Part shown: piece after piece, positions 1-6,416 of the stretch
How the letters are laid out: each line of letters opens with the position of its first letter
How positions within the stretch are numbered: position 1 is the first letter of the stretch
Assembly (NCBI GenBank): GCA_031259875.1
Contig: JAIRKW010000002.1
Location: 1 to 10,266 of the forward strand
Length of the DNA stretch: 10,266 bases
Direction of reading: 5' to 3'
Source: Campylobacteraceae bacterium
GTDB taxonomy: Bacteria; Campylobacterota; Campylobacteria; Campylobacterales; Campylobacteraceae
Translations under genes and position numbers: made by a program
Notes under the pieces: model-generated
The model's database searches: none
The model's input: the letters and a program-made list of their open reading frames with translations, nothing else
Told to the model about the DNA's origin: nothing

Positions 1-242
1 ATATAAGATTTGCAGGAGAAGAACCATTTGATAATATAACAAGACAATACAACAATACTATGAAAATGATACTTCCAAAATACAATATAGACTTTGAAGT
101 GATAAAAAGAGCAGAGTCCAACAACAATGAACCCATAAGTGCATCAAGAGTAAGAAAACTCTTGAAAGATAAAAACTTTGATGAGATTAAAAAGATAGTT
201 CCAAATGTTACATTTGAGTATCTGTTAAAGCAGTTTGGGTGA
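1..242 (+). CDS. citC: [citrate (pro-3S)-lyase] ligase, C-terminal fragment
   Basis: This is the last 79 codons of a gene whose start lies left of the window; the reading frame begins at base 3 and ends with TGA at 240-242. Citrate lyase ligase acetylates the prosthetic group on the acyl-carrier subunit of citrate lyase, switching on the enzyme that splits citrate to acetate and oxaloacetate in the cytoplasm. The visible tail carries the family's signatures: GEEPFD followed by TRQYN at the start, then a run of the type LPKYNIDFEVIKR, then ISASRVRKLL and a final VPNVTFEYL, all typical of the nucleotidyltransferase-like C-terminal half of CitC. All five arginines use AGA, and 71 of the first 240 bases are G or C by hand count (about 30%), unlike pyrH or purH downstream. 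The rest of a citrate lyase cluster would be expected to the left. It faces the minus-strand aminotransferase gene tail to tail. Identification is from motifs only. Confidence 0.85.
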   Translation, partial: IRFAGEEPFDNITRQYNNTMKMILPKYNIDFEVIKRAESNNNEPISASRVRKLLKDKNFDEIKKIVPNVTFEYLLKQFG

Positions 243-247
243 TATAT

Positions 248-367
248 CTAGTTCATTTTCGATTGTTTAGTCTTCATATTGCCAAAAGCCATCCAATTAT
301 GAATGTCCTCTCTATGTTTTGATGTTTTTTGGATTACTTCGTTTTGGATAGACTTGCAGCTTAAAGT
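248..367 (-). other. Possible gene relic in the citC-patB gap
   Basis: The gap between the two convergent genes (243-401) holds no complete gene. On the minus strand a stop-free stretch of 39 codons runs from 367 down to a TAG at 248-250. It contains protein-like composition such as KTSKHREDIHNWMAFGNMK, but the first ATG lies only 14 codons before the stop and no ribosome site precedes an earlier start. It may be the tail of a decayed gene, or chance. I do not recognise the peptide. Nothing else in the gap stands out apart from a weak imperfect inverted repeat. Confidence 0.2.
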
Positions 368-401
368 TTATGGTTTGGAATCACATACTCTTTTTAACAT
401 T

Positions 402-1541
402 TTACAAAACGTCTTGTATTACTTTTTCCATTCTTGCCAAGACCTCTTTTAAAACTGTTTTTGGCATTGCAAAGTTTAATCTTACAAATCCTTCGCCGCC
501 TTCCCCGAAACTCTTTCCATCATTTAATATAACTCCGCCTTTTAAAAAGAGTCTCCATGCATCAGTATTCAGCGCACGGCAGTCTATCCATGCAAGATAT
601 GTTGCTTCAAGTTTTAAAAGTCTAAGTTTTGGATTGTTTTGCACAAACTCTTGTACCAACTTAAGATTTTCTCTTAAATACTCTTTGACCTCTTTTAGCC
701 AGATTTCACTGCCTTCATACGCCGCTTGAGTTGCCGTAAGAGCCAACAAATTAACTCCGCCGTTTATATGTCCCATAGATTTTTCAAATGATGCTTTGAG
801 TTTTTCATTTGATATGACGGCAAATGAGCTTTGAAGCCCAGCTATGTTAAATGTTTTGCTTGGAGCCATAAGAGTGATGGTTCTATCGGCGATTTGCTTC
901 GATAAAGAGGCTATGGGTATATGCTTGACGTTTTTGTCCAGCACCAAATCCGCATGTATCTCATCTGAACATATCAAAAGGTCGTATCTTAAAGCTATTT
1001 CACCAAATTTTAAAAGTTCTTTTTTTGTAAAGACTGTGCCTCCCGGATTGTAAGGATTGCAAAGCAGCAGTAAGCGGCAGTTTGGTTTTATACTTTTTTC
1101 AAATTCGTCAAAATCTACGCTCCATCTGTTCTCTGTCTCTCGCATGCGCACCGCAGTAACTTCGCGCTTCATATTTTTAGGTGCGCTCAAAAAGTATGGA
1201 TAAATCGGCGTTGTCGTTATTGCGCTCTCGTTTTCTTTCAACATTCCGCAGACTATATTCATGCTTGCTACAACGCCTGAAGTGAATACAAACCACTCTT
1301 TTGACGTATTCCAATTGTGCTCTTTTTTGATGAAATTTATCACGCTCTCAGTCAATCCGTCACTTACCGCCGTATAACCGAACACTCCGTGTTCTATTCG
1401 CTTTTTGAGCGCGTCAATAATGCATTGCGGGGATTTGAAATCCATATCCGCTACCCATGCTGGAATTGCCTCTTTATACTCTTTGTATCTTTCGAATTTT
1501 AATGCATGAGTGTTGCTTCTATTTACAATTTCATCAAACAT
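402..1541 (-). CDS. patB: MalY/PatB-family PLP-dependent C-S lyase / aminotransferase
   Basis: This is a cytoplasmic fold-type I pyridoxal-phosphate enzyme of the MalY/PatB group, which cleaves cystathionine or cysteine C-S bonds in methionine/cysteine metabolism and often has side aminotransferase activity. Visible signatures are NPYNPGG, the CSDEIHAD block with Asp193 (expected to bind the PLP pyridine nitrogen), Lys229 in APSKTFNIAGL (Schiff-base lysine), and Arg354 in VRLNFAMP (substrate carboxylate). I chose the ATG at 1541, giving 379 residues. It is preceded by AAGGA at 1551-1547 with 5-base spacing, and its MFDEIVNRSNT aligns with the MFD start of E. coli MalY. An in-frame ATG at 1562 adds seven residues but has no ribosome site and would sit almost on the inferred transcription start. 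The gene is divergent from purH and convergent with citC. No obvious hairpin terminator follows it. Exact substrate cannot be read from sequence. Confidence 0.9.
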   Translation of the reverse strand: MFDEIVNRSNTHALKFERYKEYKEAIPAWVADMDFKSPQCIIDALKKRIEHGVFGYTAVSDGLTESVINFIKKEHNWNTSKEWFVFTSGVVASMNIVCGMLKENESAITTTPIYPYFLSAPKNMKREVTAVRMRETENRWSVDFDEFEKSIKPNCRLLLLCNPYNPGGTVFTKKELLKFGEIALRYDLLICSDEIHADLVLDKNVKHIPIASLSKQIADRTITLMAPSKTFNIAGLQSSFAVISNEKLKASFEKSMGHINGGVNLLALTATQAAYEGSEIWLKEVKEYLRENLKLVQEFVQNNPKLRLLKLEATYLAWIDCRALNTDAWRLFLKGGVILNDGKSFGEGGEGFVRLNFAMPKTVLKEVLARMEKVIQDVL

Positions 1542-1566
1542 TTTTATCCTTTTCAAATCCATATTC

Positions 1567-1582
1567 GGGTAAAATTTTACCC
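1567..1582. promoter_or_regulatory. Palindromic divergent promoter/operator between patB and purH
   Basis: GGGTAAAATTTTACCC is a perfect 16-bp palindrome in the 64-bp gap between the two divergent genes. It contains TAAAAT on both strands (plus 1570-1575, minus 1579-1574), each acceptable as a sigma70 -10 box. Transcripts starting about seven bases beyond each would have leaders of roughly 25 bases on both sides, which fits the ribosome sites of both genes. T-rich DNA lies upstream of the plus-strand box, as in Campylobacterota promoters that lack a clear -35. It could equally be a repressor operator. Function is inferred, the symmetry is seen. Confidence 0.5.
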
Positions 1583-1593
1583 ACTATTTGTTT

Positions 1594-1599
1594 AAAGGA
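1594..1599 (+). promoter_or_regulatory. Ribosome binding site fixing the purH TTG start
   Basis: AAAGGA lies 6 bases before the TTG at 1606. It decides the start: an in-frame TTG at 1588 precedes this site and would place the AAAGGA inside the coding region. Confidence 0.75.
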
Positions 1600-1605
1600 C
1601 GAAAT

Positions 1606-3138
1606 TTGAGAGCATTAATAAGCGTAAGCGATAAAACAGCCGCAGTGGAATTTGCCAAATCTCTTGAAGAGTTAGGTTATGAGATAATTTCCACAGGCGG
1701 CACATATAAACTTTTAAAAGATAAGGGCGTTAAAGCCATTGAGATAAGTGAAGTTACAAGATTTCCTGAAATGTTTGACGGACGCGTAAAGACGCTAAAT
1801 CCGTATATCCACGGCGGCATTTTGCATAGACGTGATAATCCGCTTCATACGCAGGGCGCAAGAGAACACGGAATACAAGGCATAGACTTAGTGTGCGCGA
1901 ATCTATATCCTTTTAAAGAGACCATATCTAAAACAGACGATTTTGAGGAAATTATCGAAAATATCGACATAGGCGGTCCTGCCATGGTTAGAAGTGCGGC
2001 AAAAAATTTCAATGATGTGATAGTCGTGACGGATATTCTGGATTATGACATAGTGATAGAGAGGCTGAAAAACGGCGGCAATACGGTTGAATTTAGAAGA
2101 GATTTGATGATAAAGGCGTATGAACATACAGCGATGTATGACGCTATGATAGCAAACTATATGAATGCGCGCTTTAATGGCGGTTTTGGTAATAAACAGT
2201 TTATAGTAGGAGCTAAAGCATATGAAACAAGATATGGTGAAAACCCTCACCAAAAAGGCGCTTTGTATGAGTTTGACTATTTTTTTACGACAAATTTTAA
2301 AACATTAAAAGGCGAAGCGAGTTTCAATAATATGACTGATATAAACGCTGCTGTGAAAATAGCTGCATCTTTTGGTGAAGCTGCGGCTGTTTGTATCGTA
2401 AAGCATGCCAATCCGTGCGGTTTTGCTCTGAAAGAGACGCTTTTGGAGAGTTATATCCATGCGCTCAAATGCGACCCAGTATCGGCATACGGCGGAGTTG
2501 TAGCGGTAAACGGCACGCTTGACGAGGCTTTGGCAAATAAGATAAACGAGATATTTGTAGAAGTGATAGTCGCCGCAAATGTAACTCCTGAAGCTTTAAG
2601 GGTTTTTGAAAACAAAAAGCGCATCAAAATCTTTTCTCAAGAGAGCAGATATCTCGTTTTAAGCGGTGATTTGTATGATTTTAAACATATTGACGGCGGT
2701 TTTGTATATCAGCAAAGCGACAGCGTCAATGAAAAAGAGATAATAGACGCAACACAGCAGAGCAAACGCGCGGCTTTGAAAGAGGAGTTTAAAGATTTGG
2801 AGATAGCCTATAAAGTTGCCGCCCTTACTAAGTCAAACTGCGTGGTTTATGTGAAAAATAGCGCTATGGTGGCTATCGGCATGGGAATGACAAGCAGGGT
2901 AGATGCAGCAAAAGCGGCTATATTGAAAGCTAAAGATATGGGGCTTGATATAGCGGGTGCAGCTCTTGCTTCGGAAGCTTTTTTCCCGTTTAGAGATAGT
3001 ATCGATGCAGCAGCAAGCGCGGGCGTTAAAGCGATAATAGAGCCGGGCGGAAGCATAAGAGACGATGAGGTGATAAAAGCGGCAGATGAGCATGGGATAG
3101 CTTTGTATTTTACGGGCGTGCGGCACTTTTTACATTGA
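1606..3138 (+). CDS. purH: Bifunctional AICAR formyltransferase / IMP cyclohydrolase
   Basis: PurH carries out the last two steps of de novo purine synthesis: formylation of AICAR with 10-formyl-tetrahydrofolate, then ring closure to IMP. The N-terminal MGS-like cyclohydrolase domain (about residues 1-190) shows STGGT at 29-33 and DGRVKTLNP from 58. The transformylase domain shows YGENPHQ from 210, KHANPCG with the catalytic Lys266-His267 pair (same numbers as human ATIC), SEAFFPFRD at 456-464 and the PGGSIRDDEV block from 480, ending GVRHFLH. The start is taken as TTG 1606, 6 bases after AAAGGA, giving 510 residues beginning MRALISVSDK, the usual PurH N-terminus and length. It is transcribed divergently from the PatB-like gene, probably from the palindromic promoter just upstream, and seems separated from pyrH by a terminator and 109 bp. 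All key residues are present, so it should be active. Confidence 0.97.
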   Translation: MRALISVSDKTAAVEFAKSLEELGYEIISTGGTYKLLKDKGVKAIEISEVTRFPEMFDGRVKTLNPYIHGGILHRRDNPLHTQGAREHGIQGIDLVCANLYPFKETISKTDDFEEIIENIDIGGPAMVRSAAKNFNDVIVVTDILDYDIVIERLKNGGNTVEFRRDLMIKAYEHTAMYDAMIANYMNARFNGGFGNKQFIVGAKAYETRYGENPHQKGALYEFDYFFTTNFKTLKGEASFNNMTDINAAVKIAASFGEAAAVCIVKHANPCGFALKETLLESYIHALKCDPVSAYGGVVAVNGTLDEALANKINEIFVEVIVAANVTPEALRVFENKKRIKIFSQESRYLVLSGDLYDFKHIDGGFVYQQSDSVNEKEIIDATQQSKRAALKEEFKDLEIAYKVAALTKSNCVVYVKNSAMVAIGMGMTSRVDAAKAAILKAKDMGLDIAGAALASEAFFPFRDSIDAAASAGVKAIIEPGGSIRDDEVIKAADEHGIALYFTGVRHFLH

Positions 3139-3154
3139 AAAAAATCTACTCAGC

Positions 3155-3184
3155 GAGGGCTTTTGACAGCTCTCACCTTTTTTT
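3155..3184 (+). terminator. Probable Rho-independent terminator after purH
   Basis: Seventeen bases past the purH stop, GAGGGC (3155-3160) can pair with GCTCTC (3169-3174), a 6-bp stem with one G-U pair and an 8-base loop. ACC and then seven Ts (3178-3184) follow. The stem is short but the T-run and position fit a terminator separating purH from the pyrH operon. Confidence 0.5.
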
Positions 3185-3204
3185 AAGTACTATTTAAGTA
3201 CAAT
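3182..3204 (+). promoter_or_regulatory. Probable promoter of the pyrH operon, with an 11-bp tandem repeat
   Basis: TTTAAGTAC occurs twice, at 3182-3190 and 3193-3201, exactly 11 bp apart. The second copy runs into TACAAT (3199-3204), a reasonable -10 box 44 bases before the pyrH start. There is no good -35; helically phased AT-rich tracts instead of a -35 are known in Campylobacter sigma70 promoters. Inferred from sequence only. Confidence 0.4.
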
Positions 3205-3247
3205 ATCGCGATTTTTTATAGCCTCATTAATTTTAGGAGAATCCACA

Positions 3248-3967
3248 ATGGAAGATACAAAACGCAAGCGCATTTTAGTAAAATTTTCAGGCGAAGCGCT
3301 TGCCGGCAGCGGCGGTTTTGGTATTGACAGCGATATATTGAAATATATCGCAGGCGAAATCCGTTCGCTTACTGAACACAACATTGAAGTTGGCATTGTT
3401 ATAGGCGGCGGCAATATCATACGCGGAGTCAGCGCGGCAAAAGGCGGTATTATAAAACGCACAAGCGGCGATTATATGGGGATGCTTGCTACTGTCATAA
3501 ACTCTATTGCAATGCAGGAGGCTTTGGAAAACAGCGGTGTTGACGTGAGAGTGCAAAGTGCAATAAAAATGGAACAGATATGTGAAACTTTCATTGTGCG
3601 CAGAGCCATAAGGCATTTAGAGAAAAACCGCGTTGTGATATTCGCTTCCGGTACGGGCAATCCATTTTTTACAACCGATACGGCTGCTACTTTGAGAGCT
3701 ATTGAAATTAATGCCAATATGATTATAAAAGCTACAAAGGTGGACGGCATTTACGATAAAGATCCCAATAAATTCCAAAATGCCAAAAAACTTAATACTC
3801 TTAGCTATGAGTGCGCTATGAATGACGATATAAAAGTGATGGATGATACTTCAATCGCGCTTGCTAAAGACAATAACCTGCCGATTGTAGTTTTCAACAT
3901 GTTCAACAAAGGCAATCTGCTATCTATCATACAGGGTGATTACTCTGCCTGTTCGATAGTTAAATAG
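3248..3967 (+). CDS. pyrH: UMP kinase
   Basis: PyrH phosphorylates UMP to UDP with ATP, a cytoplasmic hexameric enzyme of the amino-acid-kinase fold and the gateway to UTP and CTP. The phosphate-binding KFSGEAL is at residues 12-18, the glycine loop IGGGNIIRG at 52-60, the UMP-contacting DYMGMLAT from Asp75, and TGNPFFTTDTAA from 136, followed by IIKATKVDGIYDKDP. All match bacterial PyrH, and 239 residues is the normal size. AGGAGA at 3235-3240 lies 7 bases before the ATG. It is the first gene of the six-gene run, with rpoZ following after 25 bp. Bacterial enzymes of this family are usually activated by GTP and inhibited by UTP; that is family knowledge and not visible here. Its arginines are mostly CGN codons, in contrast to the AGA-only citC end. 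Confidence 0.97.
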   Translation: MEDTKRKRILVKFSGEALAGSGGFGIDSDILKYIAGEIRSLTEHNIEVGIVIGGGNIIRGVSAAKGGIIKRTSGDYMGMLATVINSIAMQEALENSGVDVRVQSAIKMEQICETFIVRRAIRHLEKNRVVIFASGTGNPFFTTDTAATLRAIEINANMIIKATKVDGIYDKDPNKFQNAKKLNTLSYECAMNDDIKVMDDTSIALAKDNNLPIVVFNMFNKGNLLSIIQGDYSACSIVK

Positions 3968-3992
3968 ATAAAATTTTTAATAAGGATACACA

Positions 3993-4208
3993 ATGAGAAG
4001 CGAACAAATAACTGCAAGAGCTTTAAAAGCCGCCGGCGATGATAGATACAAGCTATCTGTGCTTGTCTCAAAAAGAGCGGAAAAAATATCTTTGGGTGCA
4101 CAGCCGCTTATAGATAATACGCATGGTTTAAAACCTGTAGATATAGCCCTTTTGGAGATAGCCGAAGGCAAAATATCTCTTGAGAATATAGAGGAAAAAA
4201 ACTCATAA
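3993..4208 (+). CDS. rpoZ: DNA-directed RNA polymerase omega subunit
   Basis: Omega is a small subunit that wraps the C-terminal part of beta-prime and helps assemble RNA polymerase. The 71-residue product shows the family core: ITARAL, then DDRYKLSVLVSKRAEKISLGAQPLI, then KPVDIALLEIAEGKISLENI, much like other epsilonproteobacterial omegas. AAGGA at 3982-3986 precedes the ATG with 6-base spacing, and an in-frame TAA at 3981 rules out a longer N-terminus. The N-terminus reads MRSEQIT and lacks the MAR-type sequence that contributes to ppGpp site 1 in E. coli omega, which is notable because spoT follows only 4 bp later. The rpoZ-spoT pairing is common in bacteria and supports both calls. Confidence 0.93.
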   Translation: MRSEQITARALKAAGDDRYKLSVLVSKRAEKISLGAQPLIDNTHGLKPVDIALLEIAEGKISLENIEEKNS

Positions 4209-4212
4209 TAAA

Positions 4213-6408
4213 ATGAGCGGCAATATACTTGACAGCCTTGAAGAACTGTTAAAAAAAATCAGCGTCTGCAAAAATATAGAAGAAGCTAAAAAGATACTTT
4301 TTAGTGAGTTCAAAGGACCGCGCGATAATATTTCAAGAGCTATAGAGCTTGCCGTTAAACAGCATGAAGGGCAGACGCGCAAATCCGGCGAACCGTATGT
4401 GATACATCCGATTTTAGTATCGGCTATCGTAGCAAGATACGGCGGCGATGAGACTATGGTCGTAACGGCTTTACTGCATGACGTGGTGGAAGATACTGAA
4501 ACTACTACCGAAGAGGTAGCGCAAATGTTCGGCTCTGACGCAGCAAATCTTGTAGACGGGCTGACTAAAATCATGACGATAAGAGAGGATAAATTAGCCC
4601 CGTCAAATTCTGGCGAAAAGCTTATGAGTTCTGCTATGAATTTTCGCAAAATGCTTGTTGCTTCTATAAGTGATGTGAGAGTATTAGTCATCAAGCTTTG
4701 CGACAGGCTTCACAATATGATGACGCTAAACGCACTGCCGCCAAACAAACAAAAAAGAGTAGCCGAAGAGACACTTGTGGTTTACGCACCTATAGCGCAT
4801 AGGCTTGGTATCTCATCCATAAAAAATTATCTGGAAGATTACAGTTTTTACTATATAATGCCCGAAGAATATAAAAAAATAGATGAGTATTTGGTGGAGC
4901 ATAAACAGCAATTTCAACTGAGACTCAATCTATTTTTAGATAAGATACATACGCTTTTAGAACAAAACGGTTTTAGTGACAGTGATTATGAGCTTGAAAA
5001 AAGAATTAAACACCACTATTCTATTTATATTAAAATGCAGCGCAAAGGTATCAGTATTGAAGAGGTTTTAGACCTCTTGGCAATTAGGATTATCACAAAA
5101 GAGGCGCTTGACTGTTATAAAGCTTTAGGGATTTTACATAAATATTTCAACCCTATCATTTCGCGCTTTAAAGATTATATCGCAATACCTAAAGATAACG
5201 GTTATCAGACTATCCATACAACGATATTTGACGATAAATCAATCATAGAAGCGCAAATCCGCACTTTTGATATGCATAATGTCGCAGAATTTGGTGTTGC
5301 AGCTCATTGGAAATATAAATATTCAGGCGGCATAAATCCTAAGCTTGACTGGCTTGCGGAGATAAAAAACAAAGAAGGCGAGAGCGATAATGCAACGGAG
5401 TTTTACGAATTTACCAAAGATAGCTATCTATACAGTGAAGATATAGCGGTTTTTTCACCAAAGGGCGATATTTTTACGCTTTCTCGCGGCGCGACAGTAT
5501 TGGATTTTGCTTATGAGATACATACCGAAATCGGCTCCCATGCAAAAGAAGCATTTGTAAACAGACAAAAAGCGCCGCTTTTGACAGAGCTTAAAAATGG
5601 CGATATAGTGCGTATAATAACAAGCGAAGAGCCAATATATCGATGCAGTTGGGTGAACAGTGTTAAAACAGGTAAAGCCAGAACCGCCATTATGCAAGCG
5701 TGCCGTCAAAAAGTCAGAGAATTAAACTACCGTGTGGCAATGGATATACTTTTGGGTATTTTTAACACAAAAGAGAGCAGACTTTTAACGTGGCTCAAAA
5801 AAGAGCGGCTTGATAAAAAGATAGATAAAGCCGCGACGGATTCGGTTTATTTGCAGGACGTCGTAAATGCTTTAAAAAAGTATCCAATTGGTGAAAAGGT
5901 AATTTTGCCATTTTTAAACCGTAACAAATATCAAGTAAAAAAACAGAAATTTGAAAATATAGTCGTTTACTCAAATCAAAGCGTAAATTCGGTGACTTTC
6001 GATTACTGCTGCCACCCAAAAAGAGGCGATGATATTATAGGATTTGTAAAAAAAGCCGATGTGATAGTCCACCACAAAATGTGTGAGCGTGCCGCAAAAT
6101 TGATAGAAGCAAAAGAGCCTATGATATTTGTCAAATGGACAAGAGATGCTCCGGGTCAGTACAAAATGCTTGTCAGTATTGAGAATAAGCGCGGCTCGCT
6201 GGCGGCATTTCTGGCGTTTTTAGTGAAAATGCAGGTAAATTTACAGACAATAGAGTTAAACAAAGCCGAAGACGGCGCGGTGGAGTATTTTAAAATAGTC
6301 ATAGAACTTCCTGAAAATATCCGCCCCGAACAAGTAAGAGATAATATTAAAGAGCGATACAAATTGTTGGATTTTGTATCTTTAAACGACGCGTATAAAA
6401 CAAGATAA
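4213..6408 (+). CDS. spoT: Bifunctional (p)ppGpp synthetase/hydrolase (RelA/SpoT family)
   Basis: This long RSH protein (731 residues) makes and degrades the alarmone (p)ppGpp in the stringent response. The N-terminal hydrolase domain keeps its metal ligands: His65 in YVIHP, His89-Asp90 in LLHDVVEDT and Asp164 in CDRLHN. The synthetase domain keeps RFKDYIA from 318, NGYQTIHT from 329 and Glu346 in EAQIRT. RFKD is the RXKD form typical of bifunctional enzymes, not the EXDD form of RelA-only synthetases. Then come a TGS domain (about 411-472), the Cys599-Cys600-His601 and Cys624 cluster of the zinc-finger-like region, and a C-terminal ACT domain from about 650. Both activities should be intact, so it is probably the organism's only long RSH. 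It starts 4 bp after rpoZ; the nearest GAGGA (4191-4195) is 17 bases away, too far to serve, so translation is probably coupled to rpoZ. Confidence 0.96.
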   Translation: MSGNILDSLEELLKKISVCKNIEEAKKILFSEFKGPRDNISRAIELAVKQHEGQTRKSGEPYVIHPILVSAIVARYGGDETMVVTALLHDVVEDTETTTEEVAQMFGSDAANLVDGLTKIMTIREDKLAPSNSGEKLMSSAMNFRKMLVASISDVRVLVIKLCDRLHNMMTLNALPPNKQKRVAEETLVVYAPIAHRLGISSIKNYLEDYSFYYIMPEEYKKIDEYLVEHKQQFQLRLNLFLDKIHTLLEQNGFSDSDYELEKRIKHHYSIYIKMQRKGISIEEVLDLLAIRIITKEALDCYKALGILHKYFNPIISRFKDYIAIPKDNGYQTIHTTIFDDKSIIEAQIRTFDMHNVAEFGVAAHWKYKYSGGINPKLDWLAEIKNKEGESDNATEFYEFTKDSYLYSEDIAVFSPKGDIFTLSRGATVLDFAYEIHTEIGSHAKEAFVNRQKAPLLTELKNGDIVRIITSEEPIYRCSWVNSVKTGKARTAIMQACRQKVRELNYRVAMDILLGIFNTKESRLLTWLKKERLDKKIDKAATDSVYLQDVVNALKKYPIGEKVILPFLNRNKYQVKKQKFENIVVYSNQSVNSVTFDYCCHPKRGDDIIGFVKKADVIVHHKMCERAAKLIEAKEPMIFVKWTRDAPGQYKMLVSIENKRGSLAAFLAFLVKMQVNLQTIELNKAEDGAVEYFKIVIELPENIRPEQVRDNIKERYKLLDFVSLNDAYKTR

Positions 6409-6416
6409 GGGTAAAA

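Noticed and set aside
273..303. Imperfect inverted repeat TTCATA...TATGAA as a terminator between citC and patB.
   Set aside because: AT-only core stem with a bulge and no T-run in either direction.
370..729. Plus-strand open frame of 119 codons opposite the PatB-like gene.
   Set aside because: It lies antisense to a gene with clear catalytic motifs, has no ribosome site, and its low-complexity Ser/Phe-rich product looks like a reverse-strand shadow.
1542..1562. Upstream ATG for the PatB-like gene adding seven residues.
   Set aside because: No ribosome site before it, it would lie only about 5 bases from the inferred transcription start, and the AAGGA site inside the extension points to the ATG at 1541.
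1588..1605. Upstream TTG start for purH adding six residues.
   Set aside because: The AAAGGA ribosome site would fall inside it, no ribosome site precedes it, and PurH proteins normally begin at MRAL-type sequence.
4203..4694. Minus-strand open frame of 163 codons inside spoT.
   Set aside because: It is fully antisense to the conserved hydrolase domain of spoT, has no recognisable motif, and its Ser/Leu/Ile-rich translation is typical of a shadow frame.
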